From the NCBI RefSeq assembly GCF_009806555.1, contig NZ_VUOK01000014.1, positions 1 through 64,000 on the forward strand: a stretch of 64,000 bases of DNA, in the 5' to 3' direction. The stretch is from Methylobacterium sp. 2A. GTDB taxonomy: Bacteria > Pseudomonadota > Alphaproteobacteria > Rhizobiales > Beijerinckiaceae. The position numbers and the translations under genes were made by a program. Of the stretch, positions 52,613 to 61,645 are shown one piece after another (position 1 is the stretch's first letter; each line of letters opens with the position of its first letter). The notes beneath the pieces are model-generated. The model searched no databases. It worked only from the letters and a program-made list of their open reading frames with translations, and had not been told where the DNA came from.

Positions 52613-54352
52613 TCAAACCGCCAGCGCCAACCCGGCCTCGTCCGTGAAGGCGCCGCCCTCGATCACGCTCTGCTCGAGCCCCGCCGCGGCCACCAGCAGA
52701 TTTTCGGCGTAGAACCGGGCCAGCGCGACGCGGGCGGCGTGGGCCGGATCGGTCTCGCCGGCCTTCTGCGCGGCCGCAGCCGCCAGCGCGCTCCGGGCGA
52801 GGCAGGCGCCGCCGAGCACGAGGCCGAACAGGCGCAGATACGGGGCCGCGCCCGCGAGCGCCCATTCGGGATGGTTGGAGGCCAAAGCCGCGAGCTGGTG
52901 GCTCGTCGCCCGGTCGAGGCTGCCGATCCCATCCCGCAGCCGCGCCGCCATGTGGCCGAAAGCGGGATCACCCGCCTTGAGCAGCCCCTCCGCCGCCTTC
53001 CGCATCCCGGCGATCTGCGCGCGGGCCGTGGCGCCGCCGTTCAGCGGCAGCTTGCGGGCGGTGAGGTCGATGGCCTGGATGCCGTTGGTGCCCTCGTAGA
53101 TGCCGAGGATACGGGCATCGCGCATGAGTTGAGCCGCCCCGGTCTCCTCCACGAAGCCCATGCCGCCATGGACCTGCACGCCGAGCGAGGTCACCTCGTT
53201 GGCGAGATCGGTGGAGAACGCCTTGGCCACCGGAGTCAACAGGGAGGCGCGGTCGAGGGCGGCCTGCCCCTCCGCATCCTTCGACGCATCGAGGGCGGCC
53301 GCGGTGAGGTAGCAGATGCCGCGTGCGGCCGCCGTATAGGCCTTCATGGTGAGCAGCATGCGCTGCACGTCGGGATGCGCGACGATGGGGCTCGTCGCCT
53401 CGGCCGCGCCGATCGCCCGGCCCTGGCGGCGCTCCTGCGCGTAGGCCAAGGCCCGCTGCGTCGCGGCCTCGGCGATGCCCACGCCCTGGAGGCCGACATT
53501 CAGGCGGGCTGCGTTCATCATCGTGAACATGCAGGCCAGGCCCTTGTTCTCCTGGCCGATCAGCCAGCCGGTGGCGCCGCCCTGGTCGCCGAATGCCATC
53601 GAGCAGGTCGGCGAGGCGTGGATGCCGAGCTTGTGCTCGATGCCGGAGCAGCGCAGGTCGTTGCGGGTGCCGTCCGGCAGCACCTTCGGCACCAAGAAAA
53701 GGGAGATGCCCCGCGTGCCGGCCGGCGCATCGGGCAGCCGGGCCAGGACGAGGTGGACGATGTTGTCGGCGAGATCATGCTCGCCGTAGGTGATGTAGAT
53801 CTTGTTGCCGGTGATCCTGTAGGTGCCGTCGCCGGCCGGCACGGCCCGGGTCCGCAGCAGGGCGAGGTCGGAGCCGGCCTGCGGTTCGGTCAGGTTCATG
53901 GTGGCGGGCCATTCGCCCGAGACCAGTTTTTCGAGGTAGCGCGCCTTCAGGTCATCGGAGCCGTGGGCCGCCAGCGCCTCGATGCTGCCCTGGGTCAGCA
54001 GCGGGCAGAGGCCGAAGGCGAGGTTGGCGCCGTTCCACATCTCGGTGCAGGCAGCCTCGATCAGCTTCGGCAGGCCCTGGCCGCCGTGATCCGCCTCAGC
54101 CGACAACCCGTTCCAGCCGCCCTCCGTGAAGGTGCGGTAGGCCTCCCGCCAGCCCGGCGGTGTGGTGACACGCCCATCCGCGAACGGCGTGCCGTGCCGG
54201 TCGCCGACCCGGTTGAGCGGCGCGATCACCTCACCGGCGATCCGCCCGGCCTCGGTGAGGATCGCCTCCGCATCCTCGGGATCGACCGCATCGAGCCCGG
54301 CCACGTACCGGAGGGTGAACAGCATCTCCGGGACTGGCGCGCGGTAGCTCAT
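52613..54352 (-). CDS. Acyl-CoA dehydrogenase, long form (DmdC/AcdA-like)
   Basis: A 579-residue FAD acyl-CoA dehydrogenase with a ~130-residue C-terminal extension, the long form seen in DmdC-like enzymes. Visible blocks are MNLTEPQAGSDLALLRT, QVHGGMGFVEETGAAQLMRD and the catalytic Glu in YEGTNGIQA. It is the first gene of the operon with the crotonase and SDR genes. The acyl substrate is unknown; 3-methylmercaptopropionyl-CoA or a medium-chain acyl-CoA is possible. Confidence 0.88.
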   Translation of the reverse strand: MSYRAPVPEMLFTLRYVAGLDAVDPEDAEAILTEAGRIAGEVIAPLNRVGDRHGTPFADGRVTTPPGWREAYRTFTEGGWNGLSAEADHGGQGLPKLIEAACTEMWNGANLAFGLCPLLTQGSIEALAAHGSDDLKARYLEKLVSGEWPATMNLTEPQAGSDLALLRTRAVPAGDGTYRITGNKIYITYGEHDLADNIVHLVLARLPDAPAGTRGISLFLVPKVLPDGTRNDLRCSGIEHKLGIHASPTCSMAFGDQGGATGWLIGQENKGLACMFTMMNAARLNVGLQGVGIAEAATQRALAYAQERRQGRAIGAAEATSPIVAHPDVQRMLLTMKAYTAAARGICYLTAAALDASKDAEGQAALDRASLLTPVAKAFSTDLANEVTSLGVQVHGGMGFVEETGAAQLMRDARILGIYEGTNGIQAIDLTARKLPLNGGATARAQIAGMRKAAEGLLKAGDPAFGHMAARLRDGIGSLDRATSHQLAALASNHPEWALAGAAPYLRLFGLVLGGACLARSALAAAAAQKAGETDPAHAARVALARFYAENLLVAAAGLEQSVIEGGAFTDEAGLALAV

Positions 54353-54486
54353 GACGATCCTCCCATAACGGTGACCCGCTCGTCGGCCGGGTGCGGGTTT
54401 GACCGCGCCCGCATCCCGGGTCTACGGCGGCCCGAGCATAGTCGCGCGCGCTTCGCGCGGCCATCATTTCGAAGACGGCTTCCCGC

Positions 54487-55485
54487 ATGAATGATTCCGG
54501 GTCAACGGTCCCGGCCGCGACCCGGCGGCTCGACCCCGACGCGGGCGGCCTCGCCGAAGCCGCCGCGCGCCTGCGGGCGGGCGCACTCGTGGCCTTCCCG
54601 ACCGAGACGGTCTACGGCCTCGGGGCGGACGCCACCGATCCCACAGCCGTGGCGCGGATCTTCGCCGCCAAGGACCGGCCGCGCTTCAACCCGCTGATCG
54701 CGCATCTGCCGGATATGGAATCGGCCCTGGCGGAGGGCGTCTTCGACGGTCCAGCGCGCCGTCTGGCAGAAACCTTCTGGCCGGGACCCCTGACCCTGGT
54801 GGTGCCGGCCCATCCGGGGACGCGCGTCTGCGACCTCGCCCGCGCCGGCCTGCCGAGCGTCGCCCTGCGGGTGCCGGCCCATCCGCTCGCGCGCGCCCTC
54901 CTGTCCGAAGTCGGCCGGCCGGTGGCCGCACCCTCGGCCAATCGCTCGGGCCGCGTGAGTCCGACGCGGGCGTCCCACGTCCTCGATGATCTCGCGGGCC
55001 GGATCGCCGCTGTGCTCGATGGCGGCGACACGCCCGTGGGGGTCGAATCGACGGTGGTTGCCTGTCTCGGCGGCCCGCCGCGTCTGCTGCGACCCGGCGG
55101 GATCACCCGGGCGGCGCTTCGCACCATCCTCGGCCACGATCCGGCCACTCCGGAGCCGGCCGATGCCGACCGCCCGGCGGGACCCGGCATGCTCGCCTCG
55201 CATTACGCACCCCGGGCGCGGGTGCGCCTCGACGCGACGCACATCGAGCCGGGGGAGGCCGTGCTGCTGTTCGGCGGAGGCCGCCCCGGAGGCCACGAAC
55301 GGGCCCGCGCCGCGCTGAACCTCAGCCCGACGGGGAACGCCGAGGAGGCCGCCGCCCGCCTCTTCGGCGCCCTGCGGGAGCTTGACGCCTCGGGGGCGGC
55401 GACCATCGCGGTGGTGCCGATCCCGCCCGACGGCCTCGGCGAGGCGATCCGCGACCGACTGGCCCGGGCCGCCGCACCCCGTTGA
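54487..55485 (+). CDS. tsaC: L-threonylcarbamoyladenylate synthase, Sua5/TsaC-type
   Basis: A 332-residue enzyme for the first step of t6A tRNA modification. The N-terminal YrdC domain holds AFPTETVYGLGADATDP, KDRPRFNPLIAH and PSANRSGRVSPT; a C-terminal Sua5 domain follows from about 225 (GMLASHYAPRARV). The two-domain length fits Sua5. An intrinsic terminator follows at 55588. Divergent from the acyl-CoA dehydrogenase gene. Confidence 0.93.
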   Translation: MNDSGSTVPAATRRLDPDAGGLAEAAARLRAGALVAFPTETVYGLGADATDPTAVARIFAAKDRPRFNPLIAHLPDMESALAEGVFDGPARRLAETFWPGPLTLVVPAHPGTRVCDLARAGLPSVALRVPAHPLARALLSEVGRPVAAPSANRSGRVSPTRASHVLDDLAGRIAAVLDGGDTPVGVESTVVACLGGPPRLLRPGGITRAALRTILGHDPATPEPADADRPAGPGMLASHYAPRARVRLDATHIEPGEAVLLFGGGRPGGHERARAALNLSPTGNAEEAAARLFGALRELDASGAATIAVVPIPPDGLGEAIRDRLARAAAPR

Positions 55486-55587
55486 GGCGGCGTGCGATTT
55501 TTTCCGCCGACGCCGGAACAGACCGCTTCGCCGCCCGTTTATTGGTCACGAAGGCCTTCTCAGCCCCCAATGGCCTTTTTCCTTTCA

Positions 55588-55613
55588 GGCTCGGAGCAAT
55601 CCGAGCCTTTTTT
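55588..55613 (+). terminator. Rho-independent terminator of the tsaC gene
   Basis: GGCTCGGA and TCCGAGCC form an eight-pair stem with loop GCAA, followed by TTTTTTC. A weaker stem AAGGCC/GGCCTT with TTT lies just before it (about 55549-55580). Confidence 0.9.
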
Positions 55614-55640
55614 CTTGACCGGTTTCCTGGCCGAGATTCC

Positions 55641-56237
55641 TCAGGCCAGCTTGGCCGCGATGCCGGCGACGTGGCGGCCCTGGAAGCGGGCGCCGTCCAG
55701 TTCCACGGCGCTCGGCTGCCGCGAACCGTCGCTGTCCGCGATCGTGCTGGCACCGTAGGGGGTGCCGCCCTTGACCGCCTCGACCCCGCCCTGGCCCTGG
55801 AAGGCGTAGGGCAGCCCGACCACCACCATGCCGTGGTGGAACAGCACCGTATGGAAGCTCGTCAGGGTCGTCTCCTGGCCGCCGTGCTGGGAGGCCGTCG
55901 AGGTGAAGACCGAACCGACCTTGCCGACCAGCGCGCCCTTCATCCAGAGGCCGCCGGTCTGGTCGATGAACTGCTTCATCTGAGAGGCCATGTTGCCGTA
56001 ACGGGTCGGTGTGCCGAAGATGATCGCGTCGTAATCGGCGAGTTCGTCGACCGTCGCGACGGGGGCGGCCTGATCGAGCTTGAAGTGGTTCTGCCGGGCG
56101 ACCTCTTCGGGCACCAGCTCGGGCACACGCTTCACCACCACGTCGGCCCCGGCCTCGCGGGCGCCCTCGGCGACGGCATAGGCCATCTGCTCCACGTGTC
56201 CGTAGGTCGAGTAGTACAACACCAGAACCTTGGCCAT
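55641..56237 (-). CDS. wrbA: NAD(P)H:quinone oxidoreductase WrbA
   Basis: A 198-residue flavodoxin-like FMN enzyme that reduces quinones by two electrons. The FMN loop is [13 protein letters not shown] near the N-terminus, and the WrbA block [19 protein letters not shown] is present. It diverges from a LysR regulator across a 137-base promoter with TTGCA repeats. Confidence 0.93.
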   Translation of the reverse strand: MAKVLVLYYSTYGHVEQMAYAVAEGAREAGADVVVKRVPELVPEEVARQNHFKLDQAAPVATVDELADYDAIIFGTPTRYGNMASQMKQFIDQTGGLWMKGALVGKVGSVFTSTASQHGGQETTLTSFHTVLFHHGMVVVGLPYAFQGQGGVEAVKGGTPYGASTIADSDGSRQPSAVELDGARFQGRHVAGIAAKLA

Positions 56238-56317
56238 GTCGGGATCTCCGGTTCACGCTTCGAACGGCCGCCCGAATCGTCGGGCTGCGCGATGGCGACT
56301 CCATCGCGCGTTTCGCC

Positions 56318-56366
56318 TCTTGCAAAAATGCCTTGTCGTGCAAAACCCGTCTTGCGCAGCTGCAAG
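56318..56366. promoter_or_regulatory. LysR-type binding region between wrbA and its regulator
   Basis: Contains TTGCAAAAATG, GTGCAAAAC and the inverted pair CTTGC (56351-56355) / GCAAG (56362-56366). These TTGC/GCAA arms have LysR-box spacing and lie directly before the regulator ATG at 56375. Confidence 0.45.
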
Positions 56367-56374
56367 GACCGGGC

Positions 56375-57259
56375 ATGGCGCTGGATTGGGACGCGTTTCG
56401 CTTCGTGAAAGCGGTCGCCGAGCGCGGTGGCCTGACGGCGGCCGCAGCGCAGCTCGGGATCAATCACTCGACCGCCTACCGCCGGCTGACGGCCCTGGAA
56501 ACGAAGCTCGGGACGCGGCTGTTCGAGCGCCTGCGGACCGGCTACGCACCGACGCCCTGCGGCCAGGCCATGATCGAGGCGGCGAACCGGATCGAGGCCG
56601 ACGTCACCGGGTTCGAGCGCACGGCGGCCAGCCGGAGCGAGACGCCCTCCGGCGAGCTGCGCGTCACCGCGCCGACGAGCCTTGCGGCGGAGCTGCTCAT
56701 GCCGATCCTCGCGGATTTCGGGGTCCGCTATCCGGAAATCCGGATCGAGCTGATCCTGGCCGAGGCGGCGCTCAACCTGTCGCGCCGGGATGCCGACGTG
56801 GCGATCCGGGCGAGCCGCGACCCGAGCGAGACCCTCGTCGGACGCCGCCTCGCCGCGGTGGCCTGGGGAATCTACGGCCGGGCCGACCGCACCTACGGCG
56901 ATCTCGCCCGGGAAGCCTGGGTCAGCCCGGATCCGACCGTGGCCGGCGGGGTATTCACCCGCTTCGTGGCCGGCCACGTGACGGCGGATCGCATCCGGCT
57001 GCGGATCAACACGGTGACGGGGCTCGAAGCGGCGGTCGCGGCAGGACTCGGCGTCGGCCCCCTGCCCTGCTTTACGGGCGATGCCAACCCCGCCCTGCGC
57101 CGCCTGTCGGGGCCGCATCCGGAGCTCGGGGTCGATCTCTGGGTGCTCACGCATCCGGATCTGCGCCAAGCCGCCCGGGTGCGCGTCTTCATGGAGCATG
57201 TCGCGGAGGCGATCCTGCCGCTGCGGCCGCGCTTCGAGGGTCTGGGCGCGGGGCTTTGA
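56375..57259 (+). CDS. LysR-type transcriptional regulator, divergent from wrbA
   Basis: A 294-residue regulator. HTH at about 4-60 (WDAFRFVKAVAERGGLTAAAA, then STAYRRLTALETKLG); effector domain from about 85 with LRVTAPTSLAAELLMPIL. ATG 56375 starts just before the HTH; earlier in-frame codons are possible. Probably regulates wrbA in response to quinones or redox signals, by position only. Confidence 0.86.
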   Translation: MALDWDAFRFVKAVAERGGLTAAAAQLGINHSTAYRRLTALETKLGTRLFERLRTGYAPTPCGQAMIEAANRIEADVTGFERTAASRSETPSGELRVTAPTSLAAELLMPILADFGVRYPEIRIELILAEAALNLSRRDADVAIRASRDPSETLVGRRLAAVAWGIYGRADRTYGDLAREAWVSPDPTVAGGVFTRFVAGHVTADRIRLRINTVTGLEAAVAAGLGVGPLPCFTGDANPALRRLSGPHPELGVDLWVLTHPDLRQAARVRVFMEHVAEAILPLRPRFEGLGAGL

Positions 57260-57265
57260 TCGCCG

Positions 57266-57739
57266 TCAGCGGATTTCGACCAGCTCGACCTCGTGGCCGT
57301 TCACCTCGACCACATCACCCACCGTCTTGCCGGTGAGCGCCCGGGCGAGCGGCGCCACGTAGGAGATTGAGCCCTTATGCGGGTCGGCCTCATCCTCGCC
57401 GACGATCCGGAAGGTCTGGCGGATCTCCTTGCCGGAATCATCCTCGCGCAACACGGTGACGGTCGAGCCGAACTGCACGGTATCGCCGCCCTTCGGCTCC
57501 ACGAGCTGCGCGGTGTTCTTGCGGGCCGCCCAGTAGCGCAGATCACGCCCGATCCGAGAATCCTCCGCCTTGTCGGCGGGGTCCAGGGAGGCGACCTCCT
57601 TCTCCAGGCGCGCGACCTCGGCCTCGATCTGGGCCAGCCCTTCCGGGGTGACGAAGTTGGTGTGGGGCGAGATCGGCCGATCGGGCAGATTCTCGAACGC
57701 TTCCCCACCCTCGGGTTCTTTGACGAATGCGACACTCAT
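57266..57739 (-). CDS. Transcription elongation factor, GreA/GreB family
   Basis: A 157-residue factor that helps backtracked RNA polymerase cleave the transcript. N-terminal coiled coil at about 30-75 with the acidic tip (LDPADKAEDSRIG) and the C-terminal FKBP-like domain (VEPKGGDTVQFGSTVTV, SYVAPLARALTGKTVGD). The N-terminal 25-residue extension suits the GreB-like group. Convergent with the LysR gene (six-base gap). Confidence 0.9.
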   Translation of the reverse strand: MSVAFVKEPEGGEAFENLPDRPISPHTNFVTPEGLAQIEAEVARLEKEVASLDPADKAEDSRIGRDLRYWAARKNTAQLVEPKGGDTVQFGSTVTVLREDDSGKEIRQTFRIVGEDEADPHKGSISYVAPLARALTGKTVGDVVEVNGHEVELVEIR

Positions 57740-57841
57740 AAAAAAGGAAACACGGCTGGCACGGCGAAGGTTCCAGTCGCGCTCCGCGCCCGTCGTAGAG
57801 GCAGGTCGCCGCTGCAGAACCCAGACGCGCAGGCCATGGCG

Positions 57842-58873
57842 TCACAGCGTGACGAGGACCACGCCCCTGAGCCGGCCGGCGCAGGCCTCCTGCAGGGCCA
57901 GGGGCGCGGCGTCGAGGCCCTCCAGGACCGTGCAGGGCAGGCGAAGCCCGCCGTCCCGCTGCCATGCGGCGAGGTGGTGCAGCCAGGCCGCGAACGCGTC
58001 CGAGGCCTCCTCGCAGGCGCTGAAGCCGCGCAAGGTGATGCCCTTGATGACGATCTGAAAGCTGTCCAGCTCGACCGGGGCCCGCAGCCCGGCACGGCGG
58101 GGGTCCAGTTCGGCGGTCAGCGCGCCCAGGATCACGCAGCGCGCCCCGTTTCTGGCCAGGGAGAGTGCGGCGGCGAGTTGCTCCCCGCCGACCATGTCGA
58201 CGATGACGTCGATCCCCTGCGGTGCAGCCCAAGCAAGCTGGTCGATCAGGGGGTCGCCCCCGCGCGTGACGACGGCATCGTAGCCCAGTTCCACCCGCAT
58301 CCAGTCGGCCTTGTCGCGGCCGCTCGTGCTTCCGATCACCCGTCCCGCGCCGAGGCGCTTCGCGATCTGGCCCGCCATCGCGCCGATTGCGCCGGCGCCG
58401 CTGGTCACGAACACCGTGTCCCCCGCCTCGATCCGGATGCCCTGGGTGAGGGCCGCGTAGGCCGTCCAACCATGGCCGAGATGGGCCGCCGGGTCGGCGT
58501 CTGCGTCCAGAAGCGTGGCATGCGGGGCCGCGACGACGGCGTAGTCCCGCCAGCCGAAGGGATGCATGACCACGCTGCCGACCGGCAGGTCGCAGGTCGG
58601 GCCCACCGCGACGACCTCGCCGATCGCGGCATCGGCCAGCGTGTCGCCGATCCGGAGCGGCGGGAACGGGATGCCCTGAACGGTCTGCGCGTCCTCCTGG
58701 GCCATCAGGCGCGTCGACACGGAGACGCGGAACCACCGATTGCGGACCAGAAGCTCACCGGGGCCGGGGACCGGCATCGGCGTGTCGGCCACGATGAAGT
58801 CTTCGGCCCGTAGCGCGCCGACCGGGTGCCGCGTCAGCCTGACCTCGCGGTTGCGCGCCGTTGATGCGGCCAT
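57842..58873 (-). CDS. MDR zinc-independent NADP-dependent oxidoreductase (CurA-like)
   Basis: A 343-residue medium-chain reductase. The N-terminal catalytic domain has VPGPGELLVRNRWFRVS; the Rossmann part carries VTSGAGAIGAMAGQIAKRLGA and VDMVGGEQ. No zinc ligands are visible. Similar enzymes (CurA, leukotriene B4 12-hydroxydehydrogenase) reduce enones with NADPH. It diverges from a TetR regulator 90 bases away, so the two are probably a regulatory pair for toxic enals or quinones. Confidence 0.87.
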   Translation of the reverse strand: MAASTARNREVRLTRHPVGALRAEDFIVADTPMPVPGPGELLVRNRWFRVSVSTRLMAQEDAQTVQGIPFPPLRIGDTLADAAIGEVVAVGPTCDLPVGSVVMHPFGWRDYAVVAAPHATLLDADADPAAHLGHGWTAYAALTQGIRIEAGDTVFVTSGAGAIGAMAGQIAKRLGAGRVIGSTSGRDKADWMRVELGYDAVVTRGGDPLIDQLAWAAPQGIDVIVDMVGGEQLAAALSLARNGARCVILGALTAELDPRRAGLRAPVELDSFQIVIKGITLRGFSACEEASDAFAAWLHHLAAWQRDGGLRLPCTVLEGLDAAPLALQEACAGRLRGVVLVTL

Positions 58874-58963
58874 GATGCGAGTCCCGCCACCGGCCAACGA
58901 CGCTCATGCCGGTGCAAACCCCTGATCCGAGCGCCCGTTTCAGGCTATGAGGAGCGGTCAGGC

Positions 58964-59602
58964 TTGCCTACTCGCATTCCCACAGCACAGCGCGCGATGC
59001 GAAAACCTCCGCAACAGCAACGGTCCCGGATCATGGTGGCGAGCCTCGTCGAAGCCGGGGCTCGCATTCTGTCAGACCGGGGCTGGGCCGGATTCACGAC
59101 CAACGAAGTCGCGCGCGTGGCCGGCGCGAGCGTCGGTTCCCTGTACCAATACTTTCCGGACAAGCTGGCGATCGCCGAGTCGATCCGGCAGCGACACCTG
59201 AGCAACGTGCTCGCCGCCTTGCCGAATCCCGATGCGCAGGACCGGGCCATTCCGATTGCGCGGCAGGTCGAACATCTGGTCGACAGCGTTCTCGCCGTTC
59301 ATGCGGTCGATCAGCGGTTGCACCGGGTCATGCTCGAGGAGGTGCCGTTCGCGCCGCGGGCGCGCCATGCGGCCTTCGAGTCGGCCTTCGAGCAGGCGTA
59401 TCATCGCCGCTACGAAGCGCTGGTCCGGGCGGCCGGCTGCCGCGAGGACGCAGCCCTTGGGACGGCGGCGTCGGTCTTGTCGGGCGCGCTGGAGGGTTTG
59501 GTTCATGGCGCCGTCCGCCGGGGCGCCGTGACGTGCCCGAGCGTCAGGCGGGAGGCCACGCTGTTCGCGACCGCCTATCTCCGGGCGCGACAGGGGGAAT
59601 GA
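58964..59602 (+). CDS. TetR family transcriptional regulator
   Basis: A 212-residue regulator with an HTH at about 34-74 (WAGFTTNEVARVAGASVGSLYQYFPDKL). The TTG at 58964 is chosen for AGGAG nine bases upstream; the ATG at 58997 is the alternative (201 residues) without such a site. The C-terminal helical domain ligand is unknown. Divergent from the CurA-like gene, which it likely represses. Confidence 0.86.
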   Translation: MPTRIPTAQRAMRKPPQQQRSRIMVASLVEAGARILSDRGWAGFTTNEVARVAGASVGSLYQYFPDKLAIAESIRQRHLSNVLAALPNPDAQDRAIPIARQVEHLVDSVLAVHAVDQRLHRVMLEEVPFAPRARHAAFESAFEQAYHRRYEALVRAAGCREDAALGTAASVLSGALEGLVHGAVRRGAVTCPSVRREATLFATAYLRARQGE

Positions 59603-59625
59603 GGGGCGAATAGATTCGACGCGCG

Positions 59626-59653
59626 CCCTCCCTCCCGCCTTTGCGGGGGAGGG
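59626..59653. repeat. Short palindromic repeat, copy E
   Basis: CCCTCCCTCCCGCCT followed by TTGCGGGGGAGGG, between the TetR stop and the convergent acuI gene. Same family as copies at 9305, 11765, 15745 and 19883. Confidence 0.7.
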
Positions 59654-59791
59654 AATGAAGCGGAGCCGTTCGCGCATCGTCTGTGATGGAGATGCGTAAA
59701 TCCGCAAGCCCGCTTGGGAAGAGAGATGCGGGATGGCGGGGTCCTGCTCTCAAACGGCGATATGTGCCTCCGGACATGCGTGCGGCGCGCC

Positions 59792-60778
59792 CTACTCCAC
59801 CTCGACCACCGTTCGCCCCCGCACCTTCCCGGCCAAGATCTCTTCGCCCAGCCGGCCAACCTCCTCCAGGCGGACCTTGCTGGTCATGGCGGCGAGCTTG
59901 TCGAGGTCGAGCTCGCGGGCGAGCCGGGCCCAGGCCTGGCGACGCTTCGGCTGCGGGGTGGTGACGCTGTTGATGCCCAGAAGCGAGACGCCGCGCAGGA
60001 TGAACGGCGCCACCGAGGTCGGAAGGTCCATCCCCTGCGCCAGCCCACAGGCCGCGACGGCGCCGTCGGCCCGGGTCTGGGCCAGCACGTTGGCGAGCGT
60101 CGTCGAGCCGACCGCATCGACGCCCGCCGCCCAGCGCTCCTTGCCGAGCGGCTTGCCGGGCTTCGACAGCTCGGCCCGGTCGAGGATCTCGGCCGCGCCG
60201 AGGTTTTTCAGGTAATCGGATCCGCCGTCCCGGCCCGTAGAGGCGATGACGTGCCAGCCCGCCCGGGCGAGCAAAGCCACCGCCACCGAGCCGACCCCGC
60301 CCGAGGCGCCGGTGACGATCGCCGGACCGTGGTCGGGCGTCACCCCGTGGGCGTCGAGGGCCATGCAGCACAACATCGCGGTGTAGCCCGCGGTGCCGAT
60401 CGCCATGGCCTGCTCGGGGGTGAGGCCCTGGGGCAGCGGCACCAGCCAGTCGCCCTTCACCCGAGCGCGCTCGGCATAGGCGCCGAGATGCGTCTCGCCG
60501 ACGCCCCAGCCGGTGAGCACTACGGCATCGCCCGGCTTGTATTCGGGATGGTCGGAGCGCTCGACGATGCCGGAGAAGTCGATGCCGGGGATCATCGGGA
60601 AGCGGCGCACCACCGGCGATTTGCCGGTGAGCGCGAGGCCGTCCTTGTAGTTCAGAGTCGAGTGCGTCACCCGCACGGTGACGTCGCCGTCCATCAGGTC
60701 GGCCTCGTCGAAGTCCCGGAAGGCGAGGCTCTGGCCGGCCTCGCCCTTCTCGACCACCCAGGCCTTGAACGTCGCCAT
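59792..60778 (-). CDS. acuI: Acrylyl-CoA reductase AcuI / YhdH family oxidoreductase
   Basis: A 328-residue MDR enzyme reducing acrylyl-CoA to propionyl-CoA with NADPH. Matches the AcuI/YhdH layout: DFDEADLMDGDVTVRVTHST, NYKDGLALTGKSPVVRRFPM, and the Rossmann block VTGASGGVGSVAVALLARAG. Start at 60778 with GGGAGATGACG upstream. In methylotrophs it serves propionate/ethylmalonyl metabolism or acrylate removal; the context gives no further clue. Confidence 0.92.
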   Translation of the reverse strand: MATFKAWVVEKGEAGQSLAFRDFDEADLMDGDVTVRVTHSTLNYKDGLALTGKSPVVRRFPMIPGIDFSGIVERSDHPEYKPGDAVVLTGWGVGETHLGAYAERARVKGDWLVPLPQGLTPEQAMAIGTAGYTAMLCCMALDAHGVTPDHGPAIVTGASGGVGSVAVALLARAGWHVIASTGRDGGSDYLKNLGAAEILDRAELSKPGKPLGKERWAAGVDAVGSTTLANVLAQTRADGAVAACGLAQGMDLPTSVAPFILRGVSLLGINSVTTPQPKRRQAWARLARELDLDKLAAMTSKVRLEEVGRLGEEILAGKVRGRTVVEVE

Positions 60779-60845
60779 CGTCATCTCCCGTGTTTGGCGG
60801 TGAGGTGTTGCCGGGACGTTCGGAATCAAGATTGCCGCGGGCCGA

Positions 60846-61433
60846 TCAGTACCCTTCGTACGGGCTGCCGTAGCTGAAGCCGAGGGCGACGCCGAGATCC
60901 GAGGAGCTGGCCCCGGTCATGCCGACCGCATCCGGGATCGAGCCGACCAGCGGGCCGCCATAGGAGGCGGGGGCGTAGCCGGCACCATAGCCGCCGCCGA
61001 CCGGCACCCAGCCGGCCCGGGCGGGCGCTACGCGGACGCGCCGGCTCACGCTGGCATATTCCGGCGGGATCGTCTCGGGGATCGCCTGCGCGGGGCGGAC
61101 CACAACGGTCCGGGTGCGCAGGGCGAAGCGCGGAGGCGTGGTGACCCAGCAGCCGATCAGCTCGCCGCCCGGCCCGCGGCTCGTCTGCCAGAAGCGGCCG
61201 CCCGGCGAGACCATCACGCGCTCGGACACGGTGTCGTAGACCGGCGGGACGGTGCGGTAGACGGTGCGCGACGGGCGGACCAGCACGGTTTCCTGCACCG
61301 TGTCGTAGACCGGCGGCAGCACCACATGGCGGTAGCATTCGCTGCCATAGCAGCCGCCGGCCTGGGCAGGCGCGGCGAGGAGGAGACCGCCGAAGGCGGC
61401 GAGGATGAGGGTGCTGGTGACCGGCGCGGTCAT
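60846..61433 (-). CDS. Exported protein with VYDTV-type repeats
   Basis: A 195-residue exported protein. Signal peptide at 1-25, a Cys pair (GGCYGSECYRHVV), then three similar segments: PPVYDTVQETVLVRP, PPVYDTVSERVMVSP and PPEYASVSRRVRVAP. A Gly/Tyr-rich tail follows. No domain name known to me; likely periplasmic or cell-surface. The start at 61433 has AGAGGA upstream. Confidence 0.7.
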   Translation of the reverse strand: MTAPVTSTLILAAFGGLLLAAPAQAGGCYGSECYRHVVLPPVYDTVQETVLVRPSRTVYRTVPPVYDTVSERVMVSPGGRFWQTSRGPGGELIGCWVTTPPRFALRTRTVVVRPAQAIPETIPPEYASVSRRVRVAPARAGWVPVGGGYGAGYAPASYGGPLVGSIPDAVGMTGASSSDLGVALGFSYGSPYEGY

Positions 61434-61540
61434 GGAAATCCTCTGGTACGCAATACGGCGGATCGAGCCGCGCAGGCGGCACCCGTCTCGACGTACCAGA
61501 GGCCAGACTCGTTGCCCGGCGCGCAAGCTTTATCGAAAAT

Positions 61541-61559
61541 GAGGGTAAAATTAACCCTC
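61541..61559 (-). terminator. Candidate terminator of the cell-wall hydrolase gene
   Basis: GAGGGT and ACCCTC form a six-pair stem around TAATTTT on the minus strand, followed by ATTTTCG. It lies 87 bases past the hydrolase stop. The stem is short, so confidence is low. Confidence 0.35.
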
Positions 61560-61582
61560 GGTTTCGACTGCTTAGGCGTGGC

Positions 61583-61594
61583 CTACCTAGGTAG
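61583..61594. promoter_or_regulatory. 12-bp perfect palindrome CTACCTAGGTAG
   Basis: A perfect CTAG-centred palindrome between the hydrolase stop and the VYDTV-repeat gene. CTAG is rare in such genomes; an operator is possible. Confidence 0.3.
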
Positions 61595-61645
61595 AATTGC
61601 TCGGATCCGGATCAGCATTTCTTATGACTTCCGGTCCGGACACCG

